From Saposhnikovia divaricata (taxonomy: Eukaryota; Streptophyta; Magnoliopsida; Apiales; Apiaceae), in assembly GCA_036435485.1 (NCBI GenBank), contig CM071598.1, positions 196,333,148 through 196,397,147 on the forward strand: a stretch of 64,000 nucleotides of DNA. Direction: 5' to 3'. The stretch's first letter is position 1, and the number at the start of each line of letters is the position of its first letter. Made by a program: the position numbers and the translations under genes. This document shows positions 46,310-59,069 of this stretch, piece after piece. Under the pieces are notes generated by a model. It was not told the DNA's origin. It searched no databases and saw nothing but the letters and a program-made list of their open reading frames with translations.

Positions 46310-47908
46310 TTATAAGTTAAAAAGAAGAATAATAATATGGTTTGATAATAATGAACAAATTTTCTTACATATTATTTTCGATCAAATTCGTACTATTTGG
46401 ATTAAATTTATTTCTTGAAATTTCTTAATATAATGCTAGAAGTATCTTGTTGCGAATCGTGTAGTTTTCTATTTACTTTTTTAAAAAAAAAGTATTATTT
46501 AACTAACCCAAAATAAACATAAAATTTAATAGAAAAATTGCCGTATATACAGTTTTTTATAGATTTGTTTGCAAAATTACGATCTCTCCAAAATTCTTGC
46601 AAAAATACGTGATCTTCCCAAAATTACGATCCTCCGCCTTTCCCCTGCCTCCTGCCTCCTGCCTCCAACACCTTCGTCGACTCCAACTACGACCTCCGAC
46701 TCCACACCCACAACCTCCACCACTTCCGACTCAGACACCACCCCTGACCTCCTTCGACTCTGACGCCACCTCTGACCTCCTCTGACGTTCTCTTCAAGAT
46801 CGGGGCCGCAGGCCGTACTCACCACTCTAACACCACTCCACCTTTAAAGACCGACAATCCACCACCATCACAATCTCCGCCCCATCTTCCCATCTCTCCT
46901 TCTACGCCTCTGATCCAATCTTCTCCGTCTTCCTCTCCGATCCACCACTGCGTAATTTCTTCTTGAATCCCAATAGCTACTTGCATCCAACCCACCAGGA
47001 GCATCGAGAACTAAGCGAGATGAGTGGAGAAAGTTAAGATACTGATGTTGATATTAAATTAAGACTACAAATTTATATACAGTTCTTAACAATAATATAC
47101 TAGGAAGAAAAAGTAATGAAAAAAAATTAAAAAGATAGTGTTTTTGCAATTTTTAAAAAGAAATTGGTATTATTGCAATTAAGATGGTAAAATTGCAAAT
47201 AGCTCTTATTAAAAAAAGTAAAATTGCAAAAAGTTACTTTTAGCAATATATTTATCAAAAAAGCCCAATTTAATATATGCTGTTTTAAATTATCCAAAAG
47301 GTCAGTTTAGTATTACTTTGAATTGTGATTTAATCCATACTTTCGTATTTTACAACTTTGGAAAAAAAATTAACTAACCATTTATAATTTTTAAAAAAAG
47401 GGAAGAATAAGTATATGTTATTATGTTGTAGTTCTACTAAAAGTTGAGAGACCCAACCAACATTTTGGCCCAAAATTCTGACGCAAAGAAAAGAATAAGC
47501 CCACAGTTATACAACAATAGGGACAAACCAAACCCAAAATGATTCTCTCCATGGCCCAACATGGTGAAAACTTTTAGAGACCGGATTGCAGGCCGATCCA
47601 GTCACCAACATGAAAAAAGTAAATTGCAAAGTGATTTTTAACTAATTGGAAATTTGAATATTTTTGAAATTTTAATTTTATTAAATGAAATGTTTATGTA
47701 TTTAAAAGTGAATTACAATTTCATCTTAAAATGTTTAAATATTAAATAAATTTAAAATTTATTGAAACTGTCTTCAATTATATACTTCAGTCTTCAGATA
47801 AATTGAATATTTTTTTCTCTCCATTAAAATGGAATCTAATTTTACATTGTTGGATAGATATATAGATGATTTTTGTGTTGGGACGAAAAACACTAAAACA
47901 TGGACTTA
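46310..47908. other. Spacer with a C-rich, coding-like island
   Basis: Positions 46620-46990 are strongly pyrimidine-biased (CCTCCTGCC repeats, ACC/TCC triplets) inside very A+T-rich DNA. Readings in several frames give Ser/Thr/Pro repeats without a recognisable domain. The A+T-rich flanks both contain TTGCAAAATTAC-like words in opposite orientation, so it might be a degraded Pack-MULE. The rest shows nothing. Confidence 0.35.
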
Positions 47909-48289
47909 GAGCATCTACAATGCATAGTCCCATTTCCCCCCTGATCCCACCTCATGCCACGTAATCTTGAAATGGGTTTTTGAAAAAGTTGGCCTACCAC
48001 CTACAATGCGTTGAGCCCAGTTGTTGAAAAGTCTCCACATTTTAAAATAATAAACTTGCTCAATGTAATTGAAGTCTAATGATAATAGTACTTCGTTTTT
48101 AATTTGCAGGCTGTTAAATGGGTCCCATTTAACTTTTAAAAAAAAAAAGAATTCAAGTGGGACGAGCCCACAGTGGTGGGACTGCCCACTTGCTACTCCT
48201 TTCCTCCAATGCTAGCAGAGTCCCAATTCCTTGTCCAATTCCTTTTTACGTGGCCCAATGCACGAAATGGGACTGCATTGTACGTGCTC
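47909..48289. mobile_element. Tourist-like (PIF/Harbinger) MITE, 381 bp
   Basis: Inverted ends read GAGCATCTACAATGCA and TGCATTGTACGTGCTC, and GTCCCATTTC is shared just inside. TTA is duplicated at 47906-47908 and 48290-48292. There is no coding. Confidence 0.8.
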
Positions 48290-48394
48290 TTACGGAGCAA
48301 CTCGATTCCATGTTTGAAGAAGGGTGTAGCGTGTGACGTGTAACTTCCAAAGTGTCTTAAATTTATTTTACTTTCTTAGCATATTTGTTATTAC

Positions 48395-48593
48395 TAGGGG
48401 CCTGTTTGGGAAAACTTAAAATACTAAAAAAATTCATATTTTGATAAAAAAATTTATAGTATTTAATGTATGTTTGAGATTCTATAAGTTGCAAAAAAAA
48501 GTTAACTTTTTTCAGAAAAAAGTTAGGAATTTCGAACTTTGTCTTAAAATAAGTTGACTTATTCTGAAAATAATTTCCCCCAAACACCCCCTA
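48395..48593. mobile_element. Possible hAT-like MITE (199 bp)
   Basis: The left end TAGGGGCCTGTTTGGG and right end CCCCCAAACACCCCCTA are imperfectly inverted. No 8-bp duplication is visible, so the call is weak. Confidence 0.4.
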
Positions 48594-48755
48594 TGCGTCG
48601 CTAGTTTATAAGTCATGCGATGCATGATTTCTTATTTTATATGTAATAAACTTTTTTATGTTATAATTATATTTTTATATAATTATTATATTTAATAATT
48701 TATATTAATTTAAATTTAAATAATTTAATTAATGATATGCATAGTTTAAAACTTA

Positions 48756-49031
48756 CTCCCTTCGTCCCTTTTTAGTTGGCACATTTGCAAAAAATACATA
48801 TATTAAAAAAGATGTAATTATGTAATTTGTTTTCATATTTACCCTTAATCTTAACATTACATGATGAGTTATGAGTGTGTATATTAAATATAAAGTCAAA
48901 CATTGGTACTAGAAATAAAGGAGTATATAGGGAAAAATTGGTAAAAAATGTATTGGAACAAGGAATGTGACAACTATTTAGGGATAATTTTTTTTTTTAC
49001 AAATGTGCCAACTAAAAAGGGACGGAGGTAG
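48756..49031. mobile_element. Stowaway (Tc1/mariner) MITE, 276 bp
   Basis: The ends CTCCCTTCGTCCCTTTTTAG and CTAAAAAGGGACGGAGGTAG are inverted, flanked by TA on each side (48754-48755, 49032-49033). This is the classic Stowaway end sequence. The copy is young enough to keep about 30-bp TIRs. Confidence 0.9.
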
Positions 49032-49129
49032 TATATTATAAAATTTTAAATAATTATGTCGTTGACGAAATTCGAAACTTAAAATTTTAGTTATTTAATT
49101 TAATCACATAATATATCTAATCATCAGAG

Positions 49130-49355
49130 TGAAAGAAATACAATAAGAAGAAAGAGCTGTTTTTTTGTAAAGATTTTTTCCACGCCTCTCCAGTAGTATC
49201 TGTTATCTATTTGTAATATTTGTGAAGTACAATTTGTAGAGAAATTATCTAAACACAGAAAATTCTAAAATATAACAAATAATTTTTACAAAGGATAAAT
49301 ATGACTTGTTACATAATTTCCTTGTCTATGTGATCGAGTCTTCTGTACTTCAACA
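49130..49355 (-). repeat. LTR of an older Ty1/copia element (tentative left edge)
   Basis: The right boundary (TTCAACA at 49355) is set by the adjoining purine tract on the minus strand (AACTTGAAGGGGG). The left edge at TG (49130) is a guess, giving 226 bp; the partner LTR lies outside the window. Confidence 0.5.
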
Positions 49356-50550
49356 CCCCCTTCAAGTTGATGGTTGGACAAAGACGAACCAGCAACTTAT
49401 CTCGCAACATTTGAAATCTTGATGTGGACAAACCTTTTGTAAAGAAGTCAGCAGTTTGATCAGTCGTTAGGGCAAAACAATCTTTAAAGAGCCACGCATA
49501 ATACGTTCACGAAGAAAATGGTAGTCGATTTGAATGTGTTTCGTTCGAGCATGAAGAATTGGATTGGAAGCCAAGTAAGTAGCGTTGAATTCATCATAGT
49601 GAATGATTGGAGGATGATACAGTGAAATCCGTAACTCACGAAGAAGAAAGGTAAGCCACTGTAGATCAGCAACTGTGGATGCCAATGCTCTGTACTCGGC
49701 TTCAGCACTTGACCGTGAAACTATAGGTTGCTTTTTACTAGTCCAAGTAATAAGATTTGAACAAAAGTAAATACACAAGCCAGTGGTGGAGCGTCGATCA
49801 TTTGGAGAACCAGCCCAATCTGCATCAAAGAATCCCCATAAGTACTCATTCCGAGATTTACAAAGAAGCAATCCAAAATGAGGGGTTTGCTTGATATACT
49901 GAAGAATTCTTTTGACAACAGCAAGATGAGACTCACGTGGTTGATGCTTATTGACATAATTGATTTACTACATAAATAAATCTGGACGTGTGATGGTGAG
50001 GTATTGTAGCCTCCCAACCAGACTACGATATGATGTTGCATCAACTAGATTGCCAGCATCATAAAAAGACAATTTAGAACCTGCAGCAACTGGTAAGGAA
50101 CATGGTTTGGCAAGAAGAAAATTGGCTTTCTTGAGGCGATTAAGAGCATATTTTGTTTGACTCATTTGCATACCGGTAGAGTCTCGGTGGAATTCAATCC
50201 CGGGGACCAAGGTCTTTAACTTCAAGAGTTTTATGTAACTCGGTAATAACTAAAGAGATAAAAATATTACTAGAACCAGTAATGAGAATGTCGTCGACAT
50301 GCACAAGCAATATTGTAATATCAAAACCCTTATAATGAAGAAACATTGATGCATCTGCTTTGCTTTACACAAAGGCCAACTAAAATAATGTTGAACTGAA
50401 GCCATCAAACCATGTTCTAGGTGATTGGCATAAACCATAAATAGATTTGTAAAATCGACAAACATGATTTGGAAATGCCTCATCCAAGAATCCAGGAGGT
50501 TGCTTCATAAATTCCTCTTCATTAAGAATGTCATGCAAAAAGGCATTCTT
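49356..50550 (-). pseudogene. Decayed Ty1/copia RT-RNase H, 3' part, cut by a younger copia
   Basis: Minus-strand pieces in several frames keep family order. RT blocks come first (KNAFLHDILNEEEFMKQPPG; CRFYKSIYGLCQSPRTWF, 50550-50380). A segment with RLKKANFLLAKPC and VGRLQYLTITRPD (50225-49968) follows. RNase H then shows DADWAGSPNDRRSTTG, SRSSAEAEYRAL and ARTKHIQIDYHFLRE (49871-49467). Stops and frameshifts separate the pieces; the last frameshift near 49467 precedes a recognisable but shifted KVCPHQDFKCC end. The YVDD box was not found intact. The 5' part presumably lies beyond the right end of the window. Confidence 0.88.
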
Positions 50551-52164
50551 TGTTGGAATTCGGGCATAATAACGCAACGGAAATGACGTAAATAACAATT
50601 AAAAACGAATTCCAAAGCCCAGATCCATGTATAAAATGATGATCATGGTATAAAATTTCTCAAGAACAAGATTGTACCTTGTTAAAGCTTTCCAATGGAT
50701 ATCAAATGGAGATCCTAGCTTGTTGATCTTGAGAGCTAAAGTGTTGATCTTGAGAGCTAAACTTGCAACTCCTCCACCGGTATCCACACTTGAATGCTTG
50801 CTTGATTCGTCGAACGATTTCGCCACGGAATTTGGTACTAGCCAAAATAAATAAAACCGGATGTGTTCTTGACTTGAGCTTGATTTCTCCTTATGTTTTT
50901 CCAACTGAGATTTCAGTTTCTAGTTCTACTAATGGTTTACCAACTCTTGGCTTATAAATAGAAATAAAGTAAAATGGAGCCTTAAACAATTAGGCCATTT
51001 TTTATTTAAACAAATCTTATTTATTTAAATAAATTAATTAAGTCATACTTAATTAATCAAATAAGTCAAGAAAATACATCTTCAAATTTTATCTTCAACT
51101 AATCAAGTCTCACTTAATTAATTTCATAAAATTCAAATTATTATTTATTATTAATTTAAAAATCATAATTTAAATTATTATTAATTTAAATTCATGAAAT
51201 AAATTAATATCCCTTTTAAACATTCTTTGTGTGTGACCCTGTAGGTTATTATTTAATTGGCAACAATTTTATTCTCTAATAAAATTGTAAACAATAAGCG
51301 GCGTCTAGTAACACATTATTGCTACCCAATAAAACAATAATTAAATCAACGATTCAATCAACCTTTTATGACTACTGTTCCATGTAAAATAATCCCTTTA
51401 AATCATGATATTATAGATTAAACTCGAGGCATGTAATGTGTCATCCTCTTCATAATTTAATCTTCATTTTCTTGATCGATGAGTAGACTATTTAATCAAA
51501 TCAACATTTGAGCATGGCCATGCATTTCATAGTCCCACTCAAACAAGAGGCCGATAATATCACTCCTTTATCAGGAGATTTAAATCCCATCTAGATCGTT
51601 CATATTTCTCACATGATTCATAATATATCCGATATTCACCTTTATCATTATCCGGCTAAAGATAACTTTTGACGAATTCAAAATATATTAATTCTCATGT
51701 AAAATTATAACGACTTCAGGTCTAAGGATCATTACACCATTATCATTGTGAGAATACATATGACACATTTATTATTTACCATGATGTATCTCATTGTGGG
51801 TCTGTCTAGTACCCTGTACTCGTACAGTTACCTATGCATTGCTTTTAGTATCTTCATACTTATGACCAATGAGATGTGGTCATCAGTCAATTATCATACT
51901 AGCCTCAGTGTATTATTATTGTCCTAAGTAATAATAATACTCGGCTAGGGACATTTAAGAATATGATACAATCATTATATAATCTCATGTTCAAGTCACA
52001 TACTTGCAACTATATAATTTGTATCAAGGTTATAAGGACATTTATTATACTTTATTTATTTCGCAGTAAATAAAGCCAATAATAAACATATATATATCGA
52101 ATATATAATATCACTCAAACATAAATATAATGTATACATTGCCTCTAGGGCACCAATACTAACA
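50551..52164 (-). repeat. Copia 3' LTR (1614 bp)
   Basis: It runs TGTTGGAATTCGGG to ATACTAACA. ORFs inside it (for example 50599-50904, minus) recur in the other LTR and have no known content. Confidence 0.93.
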
Positions 52165-52177
52165 ATCTCCCACTTGC
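52165..52177 (-). other. Copia polypurine tract
   Basis: On the minus strand GCAAGTGGGAGAT abuts the LTR. The pol stop codon (52179-52181) is directly upstream. Confidence 0.8.
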
Positions 52178-52178
52178 A

Positions 52179-53963
52179 CTAGAGCCAATCACCCATGTAT
52201 CGAATACCCATGCTACTAGTGTGACATTCATGCTTCTGCTGCGACAGAGCCTTAGTCAGCGGGTCTGCAATATTATCATCAGTATGCACTTTACATATGT
52301 GAATATCTCCTCTATCATTTATCTCTCGAATAAGGTGATATCTCCGAAGTATATGCTTTGTTCTGCTGTGAGCTCTCGGCTCCTTGGCTTGTGCTATAAC
52401 TCCATTATTATCGCAGTAAAGATCTATGGGATATGCGATCGATGGAACTACACCAAGTACTGTAATGAACTTCCGTATCCATACAGCCTCCTTAGCTGCT
52501 TCACATGCCGCAATATACTCGGATTCCATTGTAGAATCAGCTACTGTCTCTTGCTTCGAACTTTTCCAGCTTACAGCACCTCCATTTAGGCAAAACACAA
52601 ATCCAGACTGAGAAACAGAGTCATCTCTGTCAGTCTGAAAACTAGCATCCGTGTAACCCTTTACCGTTAGCTTCTCTTCTCCTCCATACATCAAGAATGA
52701 ATCTTTAGTCCTTTTCAAGTACTTAAGAATATTCTTGACCGCCGTCCAGTGACCTTCACCTGGATTAGACTGGTATCTGCTCGTCATGCTCAAAGCATAC
52801 GAGACATCCGGACGAGTACATATCATTGCATACATGATAGATCCAATTGTTGAAGCATATGGTATCTTACTCATGCGGTCTTTATCATCCAATGATTTCG
52901 GACCATTCTCTTTTGAGATCGTTATCCCATGAGATATGGGGACATATCCCCTTTTTGCATCTTGCATTCCAAAACGATGCAAAATCTTGTCAATATATGT
53001 ACTCTGGCTTAAGCCAATTAATCTCCTTGATCTATCTCTATAGATCCTGATCCCTAATATATAGGTAGCCTCGCCCAAGTCTTTCATAGAAAAACTTTGT
53101 CCTAACCAAGTCTTTACAGCCTGTAGAGAAGGAATGTCATTCCCCATTATTAATATATCATCGACATATAATACTAGGAATGCCACATGGCTCCCACTAA
53201 ACTTTTTGTAAACACATGGTTCATCCACGTTCTGAATAAAGCCAAAACCTTTGACTATTTCATCAAACCGGATGTTCCATCTCCGAGAGGCCTACTTCAA
53301 TCCATAAATGGATCTACGCAGCTTACATACCTTTCCAGCATCCTTTGGATTTCCAAAACCTTCAGGTTGTGTCATGTACACATCCTCTTCAAGGCTTCCG
53401 TTAAGGAAGGCCGTTTTGACATCCATCTGCCATATTTCGTAATCATAGTAAGCCGCTATTGCAAGCATAATTCTGATGGATTTTATCATTGCTACTGGTG
53501 AGAAGGTTTCATCATAGTCATGCCATGAATTTGTTTGAAACCTTTTGCAACTAGTCGAGCTTTATAGGTCTGTATCTTACCTTCCATGTCGATTTTCTTC
53601 TTGAAAATCCACTTGCACCCTATAGGTTTTACCCCTTCAGGTGGATCAACCAAAGTCCATACTTGGTTTTCATACATGGAATCCATCTCAGAATTCATGG
53701 CTTCTTGCCATCTCTTAGAATCTTGTGTGTCCATAGCATCTTGGTAGGTGAGAGGCTCATCTTGATCTATGAGCATCACATCGCCATTTTCAATTAGGAG
53801 AAATCCATAATTTCTTCTTGAATCATAACGAATCCTACTAGATCTACGAACAACCTGTGTTTCTTGAGCAATATTATCTTGTATATCTTGCTCATGCTCC
53901 ATCTCAGGTTCAATGTTACCAAGTGGTTCTCGATCTTCATCGAGATCTATTTTCCTCCCACTG
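52179..53963 (-). pseudogene. Copia pol, 3' part: integrase C-end, RT and RNase H
   Basis: The reading resumes after the solo LTR with GRKIDLDED, the variable linker after integrase, and then RT (WQEAMNSEMDSMYENQVWTL, CKWIFKKK). A one-base deletion near 53520 shifts the frame before DYDETFSPVA. RT continues with WQMDVKTAFLNG and is stopped by TAG at 53292-53294, where GLK is followed by a stop in place of Gln. The catalytic YVDD is present (LYVDDILIMGND, near 53150). RNase H follows (YTDASFQTDRDD, ADSTMESEYIA, RTKHILRRYHLIRE) and the protein ends RYMGDWL. The frameshift and stop show this copy is dead apart from the LTR insertion. Confidence 0.9.
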
Positions 53964-56900
53964 TGTAAGAACCCCAAATTTTGGATATAATTAAAACTTT
54001 TTATTAAGTAAGGATAAAACGAGGAACAATGATTCCGACAACAAGGTCACCAGCTCTAATGAATGGTGGTTTCAAAGAACAATGACTGTAATGAATGGAT
54101 ATTGCTTTGGACAATGATCCTGATGCATTGGTATATTGTCAGAATATAGTAATTCGATGGTTGAGGACCTAGATAAGAATAACCTACCATCCAGAAAGGA
54201 GCTAATGGATCCTTGAAGGGAAATGAGTACGTGCATAGTATTTCCCATACGTGCATAGTATTTCCCGTACGTGCATATTGTTTCCCGTACGTGCATAGTG
54301 TTTCCTGTACGTGCATAGTATTTTGGTGGATGAATAGTGATTTTGTAAGTTGGAAAACTTTTCACGCCACCCTATGTACGGAACGTGATATGGATGTTTC
54401 TAAGTCATATTAGTAATACGCGGAGGAAATAAGTGAATGCAGAGACGATCGGAATTCAGAAATTCCAAATTCTTTTCGGTATAATATTTGACCGGACAGT
54501 TATAATCCAAGAATTGAGATATTAACTTTGAGGATTTGATATTTTGGGATGTTATTATATTTGATTTAAGAATGAAGGTAGGAAACCACTGAGGAGTGGT
54601 TATGGCTACAATGTAATAATTGATATTTGGAAAGAATGAATGGAATTCGACTTTATTATTTCTATGTCTTAAAGAATGCTAAAGGGTAACAACATAGGTA
54701 AGAATAATCTATCTTCTAAGGGAATAAGATATGGCAATTTCAAGCAGGAGAATATTCTCATGTCATCCAGATCGGTAACGATTAATCCAGTAGTTCCGTA
54801 AAAAGGTTAAGGAACGATCGAAAGAGAATACGGACAATTATACAACCCTAAGAGAACAAGTAAAGAATACAGAATGAATAGTGTTGTGGTGGGAGTATAT
54901 AATAATATGAGACGACACTATATAGAAGTATTCGGAACGGATTTCCGAGTTCGTATTAGTGATCCAGGGGGAAAATAAGTGTATGTAAAAGCTGTCGGAT
55001 TCTGAAAAACCGCACTTTTATTTTCTCCGAGAGTTCCCTGGACACTGATAGCCTTAAGTATTTAACGAATGGATTTAAGGAATATAAATTGGAAAGTTAG
55101 AATGAAAGATGGAGAATGAAAGTATTAATATTAAAAAGGATTCCCGGTAAACCCTAATTAGAAATCCGTGAAATATTCCTACGAACGATCAATCGAAACG
55201 GGCAATAACCGGACACAGAAACAAGCAGAGGAAGCAAGAGTCTTGTGCAAGCTACTAGTATAAAATATCTAGTAACCAAACTAGAATCAAGGAACTAGCA
55301 CCCTAGAGAATGCAACTAAGTACTTAGCAAGACAACCATGTAGTTAGGCTAGAACCACCACATTTTCAACACTTGTCATGGTAATTCCTCATCCAACACC
55401 TCATCACTTTATTAAAGCAACCAAGGATGAGATATTATGCAAAAAACTTCACTTTGTGCATTATTGCAAAAGCAACCAACAAAAATATCAAACTCTCTCC
55501 AAATGTTCATCCATTCGGCCCATTTGGAAATTCCAAATCCAAAATCCAACTTCCAACCATTTGTTGATCTTGAAACTTTTATGGTGAGTTCTATATTTCA
55601 AGAAACTAATCTCCTAGAAATTTCAAGTCCTAACTCTTTTGTTTCCATTTTCAAAAAAATCATTAAAATGGAGGGTGAATAGTGTTTTCATGAAAACTAA
55701 TCTTGATTTTTCTTGTTTCATGGTTGATATAGCAAGCTTAAGCACTCCTAAGGATCATGCAAAGCTTAGTGAGGCTAGTAAACACTCTAAGGAAGGTATA
55801 AAACTTGAAAACCCTTGGTGTCCTTTTAAGATCTTATGAGTTTTATGGATGATTTAGTGATTAGTATGTTATGTTATGCTTAGATCCATGATTAGTAGTT
55901 GTTATGGTTGTGATTTGGTTTATGAACCATGTAATGGTTAAGATGAGTTGTTGTTAGACTAGTCATGATGTTTATCATGTGTTTGGGTGGTTGATTTGAT
56001 CTTGGTAAGATTGTGATAAAGTGTAAAAACTTTGGAAAACGCGTAAACATAGCCGTTATAATGCCCAATTTTGCAATACCATGTTTTGTATGCCATTTTT
56101 CATGTCGAACCCCTACTGTCCAGAGACCTTATCTGCCATGATAGGATAGGTAATGTTCTAAGCTTTGTTTGGATATAAAGATCACGTGAAACGGACTTAC
56201 GGTTTAGGATTTATGACCAAATTACTAAAAGTAGTTCGAATCCGTAAACGAAAGTTCGTAACTGTAATTGAACCCTCGTAAACTATGTAACGTCATGGCG
56301 AATCTTGGAAAATAAATACTAGAGGTAAAAAGGAAGGCGTGAAAGAAAACCGTATGTCAAAAGGATCATTTTTCGATTTATTAAAAATGTTCGAGTCGAG
56401 GTTAAACGCGAACGAACCCCTAAAAGACGACTCTTTTATAACTTCGGTAAAACACTTAGAAAACGGGCGATAAAACTCGGAGTATAATATTGGTTCGTAA
56501 CGATCAACCTTAGAACTCATATGACTTAAGTATGTCCCAAGTATAAGTGCAGTGACATGTCGTATTAACGAACGAATGTCGGGTCGGATCAGTGAGAATA
56601 AGTAATCCAATAAAAGGGGTATAACGAGATAACTTGAGAACGTGTTTCGATTTAAGAATAACTTAACTTTTAATATGTTAAGTGATTAATCCCGAATGCC
56701 TTGGCTATTTATAGATCACCAAGCTGAACCGGGACCCGCTACCACTACCCCTTACCGTACTCGACTATCAGGCAAGTTTCAATTCCCTTCTTTTAGGCTG
56801 TTGTTGTGATTGAATAAATATATATATATATATATATGATTGCTGATATACATATGCCATTGCATGCATGCCTACTTTCAAGTTGAATTGATATACTTGT

Positions 56901-59069
56901 TCCCTGAATGTTATTGTTGGCTTATAAGCTAGATAGTTATATATCAGTTATAAGCCGGTTATTGTAAGACCCTCATAGAAGGGCGTATACATCTTATTAA
57001 TCAAAAATAGACCGGGAGTCAATATTCCTTGATATATCGAGATTACCTCGGAGGAAAATATTTAAGTAAATATTTTCTATTATTTGGGCGACGAATATTA
57101 TTTGAATATTCGTTCGAGACTAATTATTTTAACGATCCTTACTTCAAATAATTATTTGAACGTAACTATTCAACGAATAATATTTCTCAATATTCATTCA
57201 GAGTCGAATTGATTATCGATTATTATTTCGAATATTCTTCTAAAGATGAGACTACTAAATGAATATTATTTGGATATTCTTTTAGAATATTATTTTATTA
57301 AATAAATATTACGTTTGAATATTCATTTAAGATATTGAATACTTGATGAATATTATTTTAATATTCATCTGAAGCTTGATTTAATTATCGAATATTATCT
57401 CGAATATTCCTTAAGGCTTGGATTACTAAATGAATATTACTTGATATTCATTTAGGATATTATTCATTAAATGAATATTACTTTTGAATATTCATTTAAA
57501 TTCCTAATTAATTATGAATATTACCTTAAATATTCTTTTCAGGTCTTATTAATTAATGAATATTGTTTTGAGTATTCATTTAAATATTTATTTATTCAAT
57601 AAATATTCTCCTGATATTTCTTCAGGGGTTATTTTGAGAAATACTCTGATTAAAGATATTCTTTCATATTCCCAATTATTCTTTAAATATTTTAACTCAA
57701 TAAATATTCTCTGAATATTTATTCCATACTTAGTATAACCCCGATAAGGTTTATCTTCTTCGATTATTACAGAAAATATTTCGGAGTCATATTATTATTA
57801 ATCTTATATCAAGAAAGGTTCTCAGACATCATTCTTCTTTGAGTCTATCTCCTTAATAATAAGGGAACCTTACTTGGAAAAATGTTATTTATCTTGTCGA
57901 CTTCCCGGTCATAAAGTATTCCCTTCACCCGCAACTCGGGTGCTGTTGACTTATTAAGTCGTTGCTTACCTTCTCATCTTTCGAGGGGTAAGATTACTGG
58001 AACAAGTTGATATCCGTCACCAAGTAATAGCTTGGGAGTTATTGGTAAATTTTCCTTTCCAACTAGATACGACTACTTTGTGGAGTCTTATCAACAAGTA
58101 TTATACTTGGGGAAAGGGGGACGAACGTTACATTCAGAATCATGAATTCTATTTGAACTAGGAGTCGTGTAAGAGGCCGAGTAGCGCCGGTCCATCCCCT
58201 TTGGCCCAACCGTTGGCCGGGGAGAGCTAGTAAGGCGGTATACAAGTAAAGCCGTCAGTTCTTCCTTCTACCGGTAGTAAATCTAAATTGAGCTGTACGA
58301 TCTCGACTGATCATCAAGATTGGAACAGCGGGCGCGGTGAATACTCCATCATTGGTTCATCATCCAAATTTATTTATTTCCTGCAACATGATTACTGTTG
58401 GCAGAGTTGGAAAAGGGTCATAACTGGAATTGCAACCTTTTCTTGCAAGTTCCTCTTCTTAATAACAATAAGAATATCTTGCTTACTTTGATGTAGCAGA
58501 TATTTCTACAAACAATTACTTTAAGTTACCTTGTAACTTCATCGTTCATATTATACTGGCATCATTTCCGTAAATGCATGGCATATGGTTTGAAAGATAC
58601 TTTTGAACTGTTATACATTATCGTTCAGTTATATATTATTGTTGGTGGGCTATTGCTCACCCTTGCTTTATTATTATATCACAACAACAGCTAGACCAGA
58701 TGACTCGCACAAGGCGCACTCGACGCGGGCGAGGACGATAAGACTACCAGAGCTGAAGAAGAAGCTATTGGTAGGGTATATTTATTCTTTCAGTACCAAG
58801 AATAGGGTCTAGTATGACTTATGTAAATGGATGGCAAAGAGTATGTATTATATTGAAATTCTTTTGGATTGTAAGAACTCATAATGTGATTAATAAAAAT
58901 TTGATTGTTACTCTGATTTCATCTCTGGGACTATAACGGGTGTGTTTTATATTGTTGTGTTGGGTTATAGAGACGTAATTTATTTTATGTTAAGGAAAGT
59001 TCAATTGTTGTGGACAGAATTGGAAACCGTAACCACCGGATCCCGGACCCCGGATCTGGGGGTGTTACA
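53964..59069 (+). mobile_element. Solo LTR of the LARD family (5106 bp) inside copia pol
   Basis: It starts TGTAAGAACCCC and ends GGGTGTTACA, flanked by the 5-bp duplication CACTG (53959-53963, 59070-59074). It matches the LARD LTRs at both ends, but 55240-56050 is strongly diverged from their matching block. It carries the 157-bp segment missing from the LARD 5' LTR, nine TA units at 56819-56836, and the 20-bp array. Confidence 0.95.
54228..54327 (+). repeat. 20-bp tandem repeat in the solo LARD-family LTR
   Basis: Five TACGTGCATA units with small variants, at the same place as in the other two LTRs. Confidence 0.85.

Noticed and set aside
50599..50904. 101-codon ORF repeated at 63155-63460
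   Set aside because: It is in both copia LTRs; the Leu-Ala-Leu-Lys repeat comes from a short tandem duplication in the LTR, and there is no known domain.
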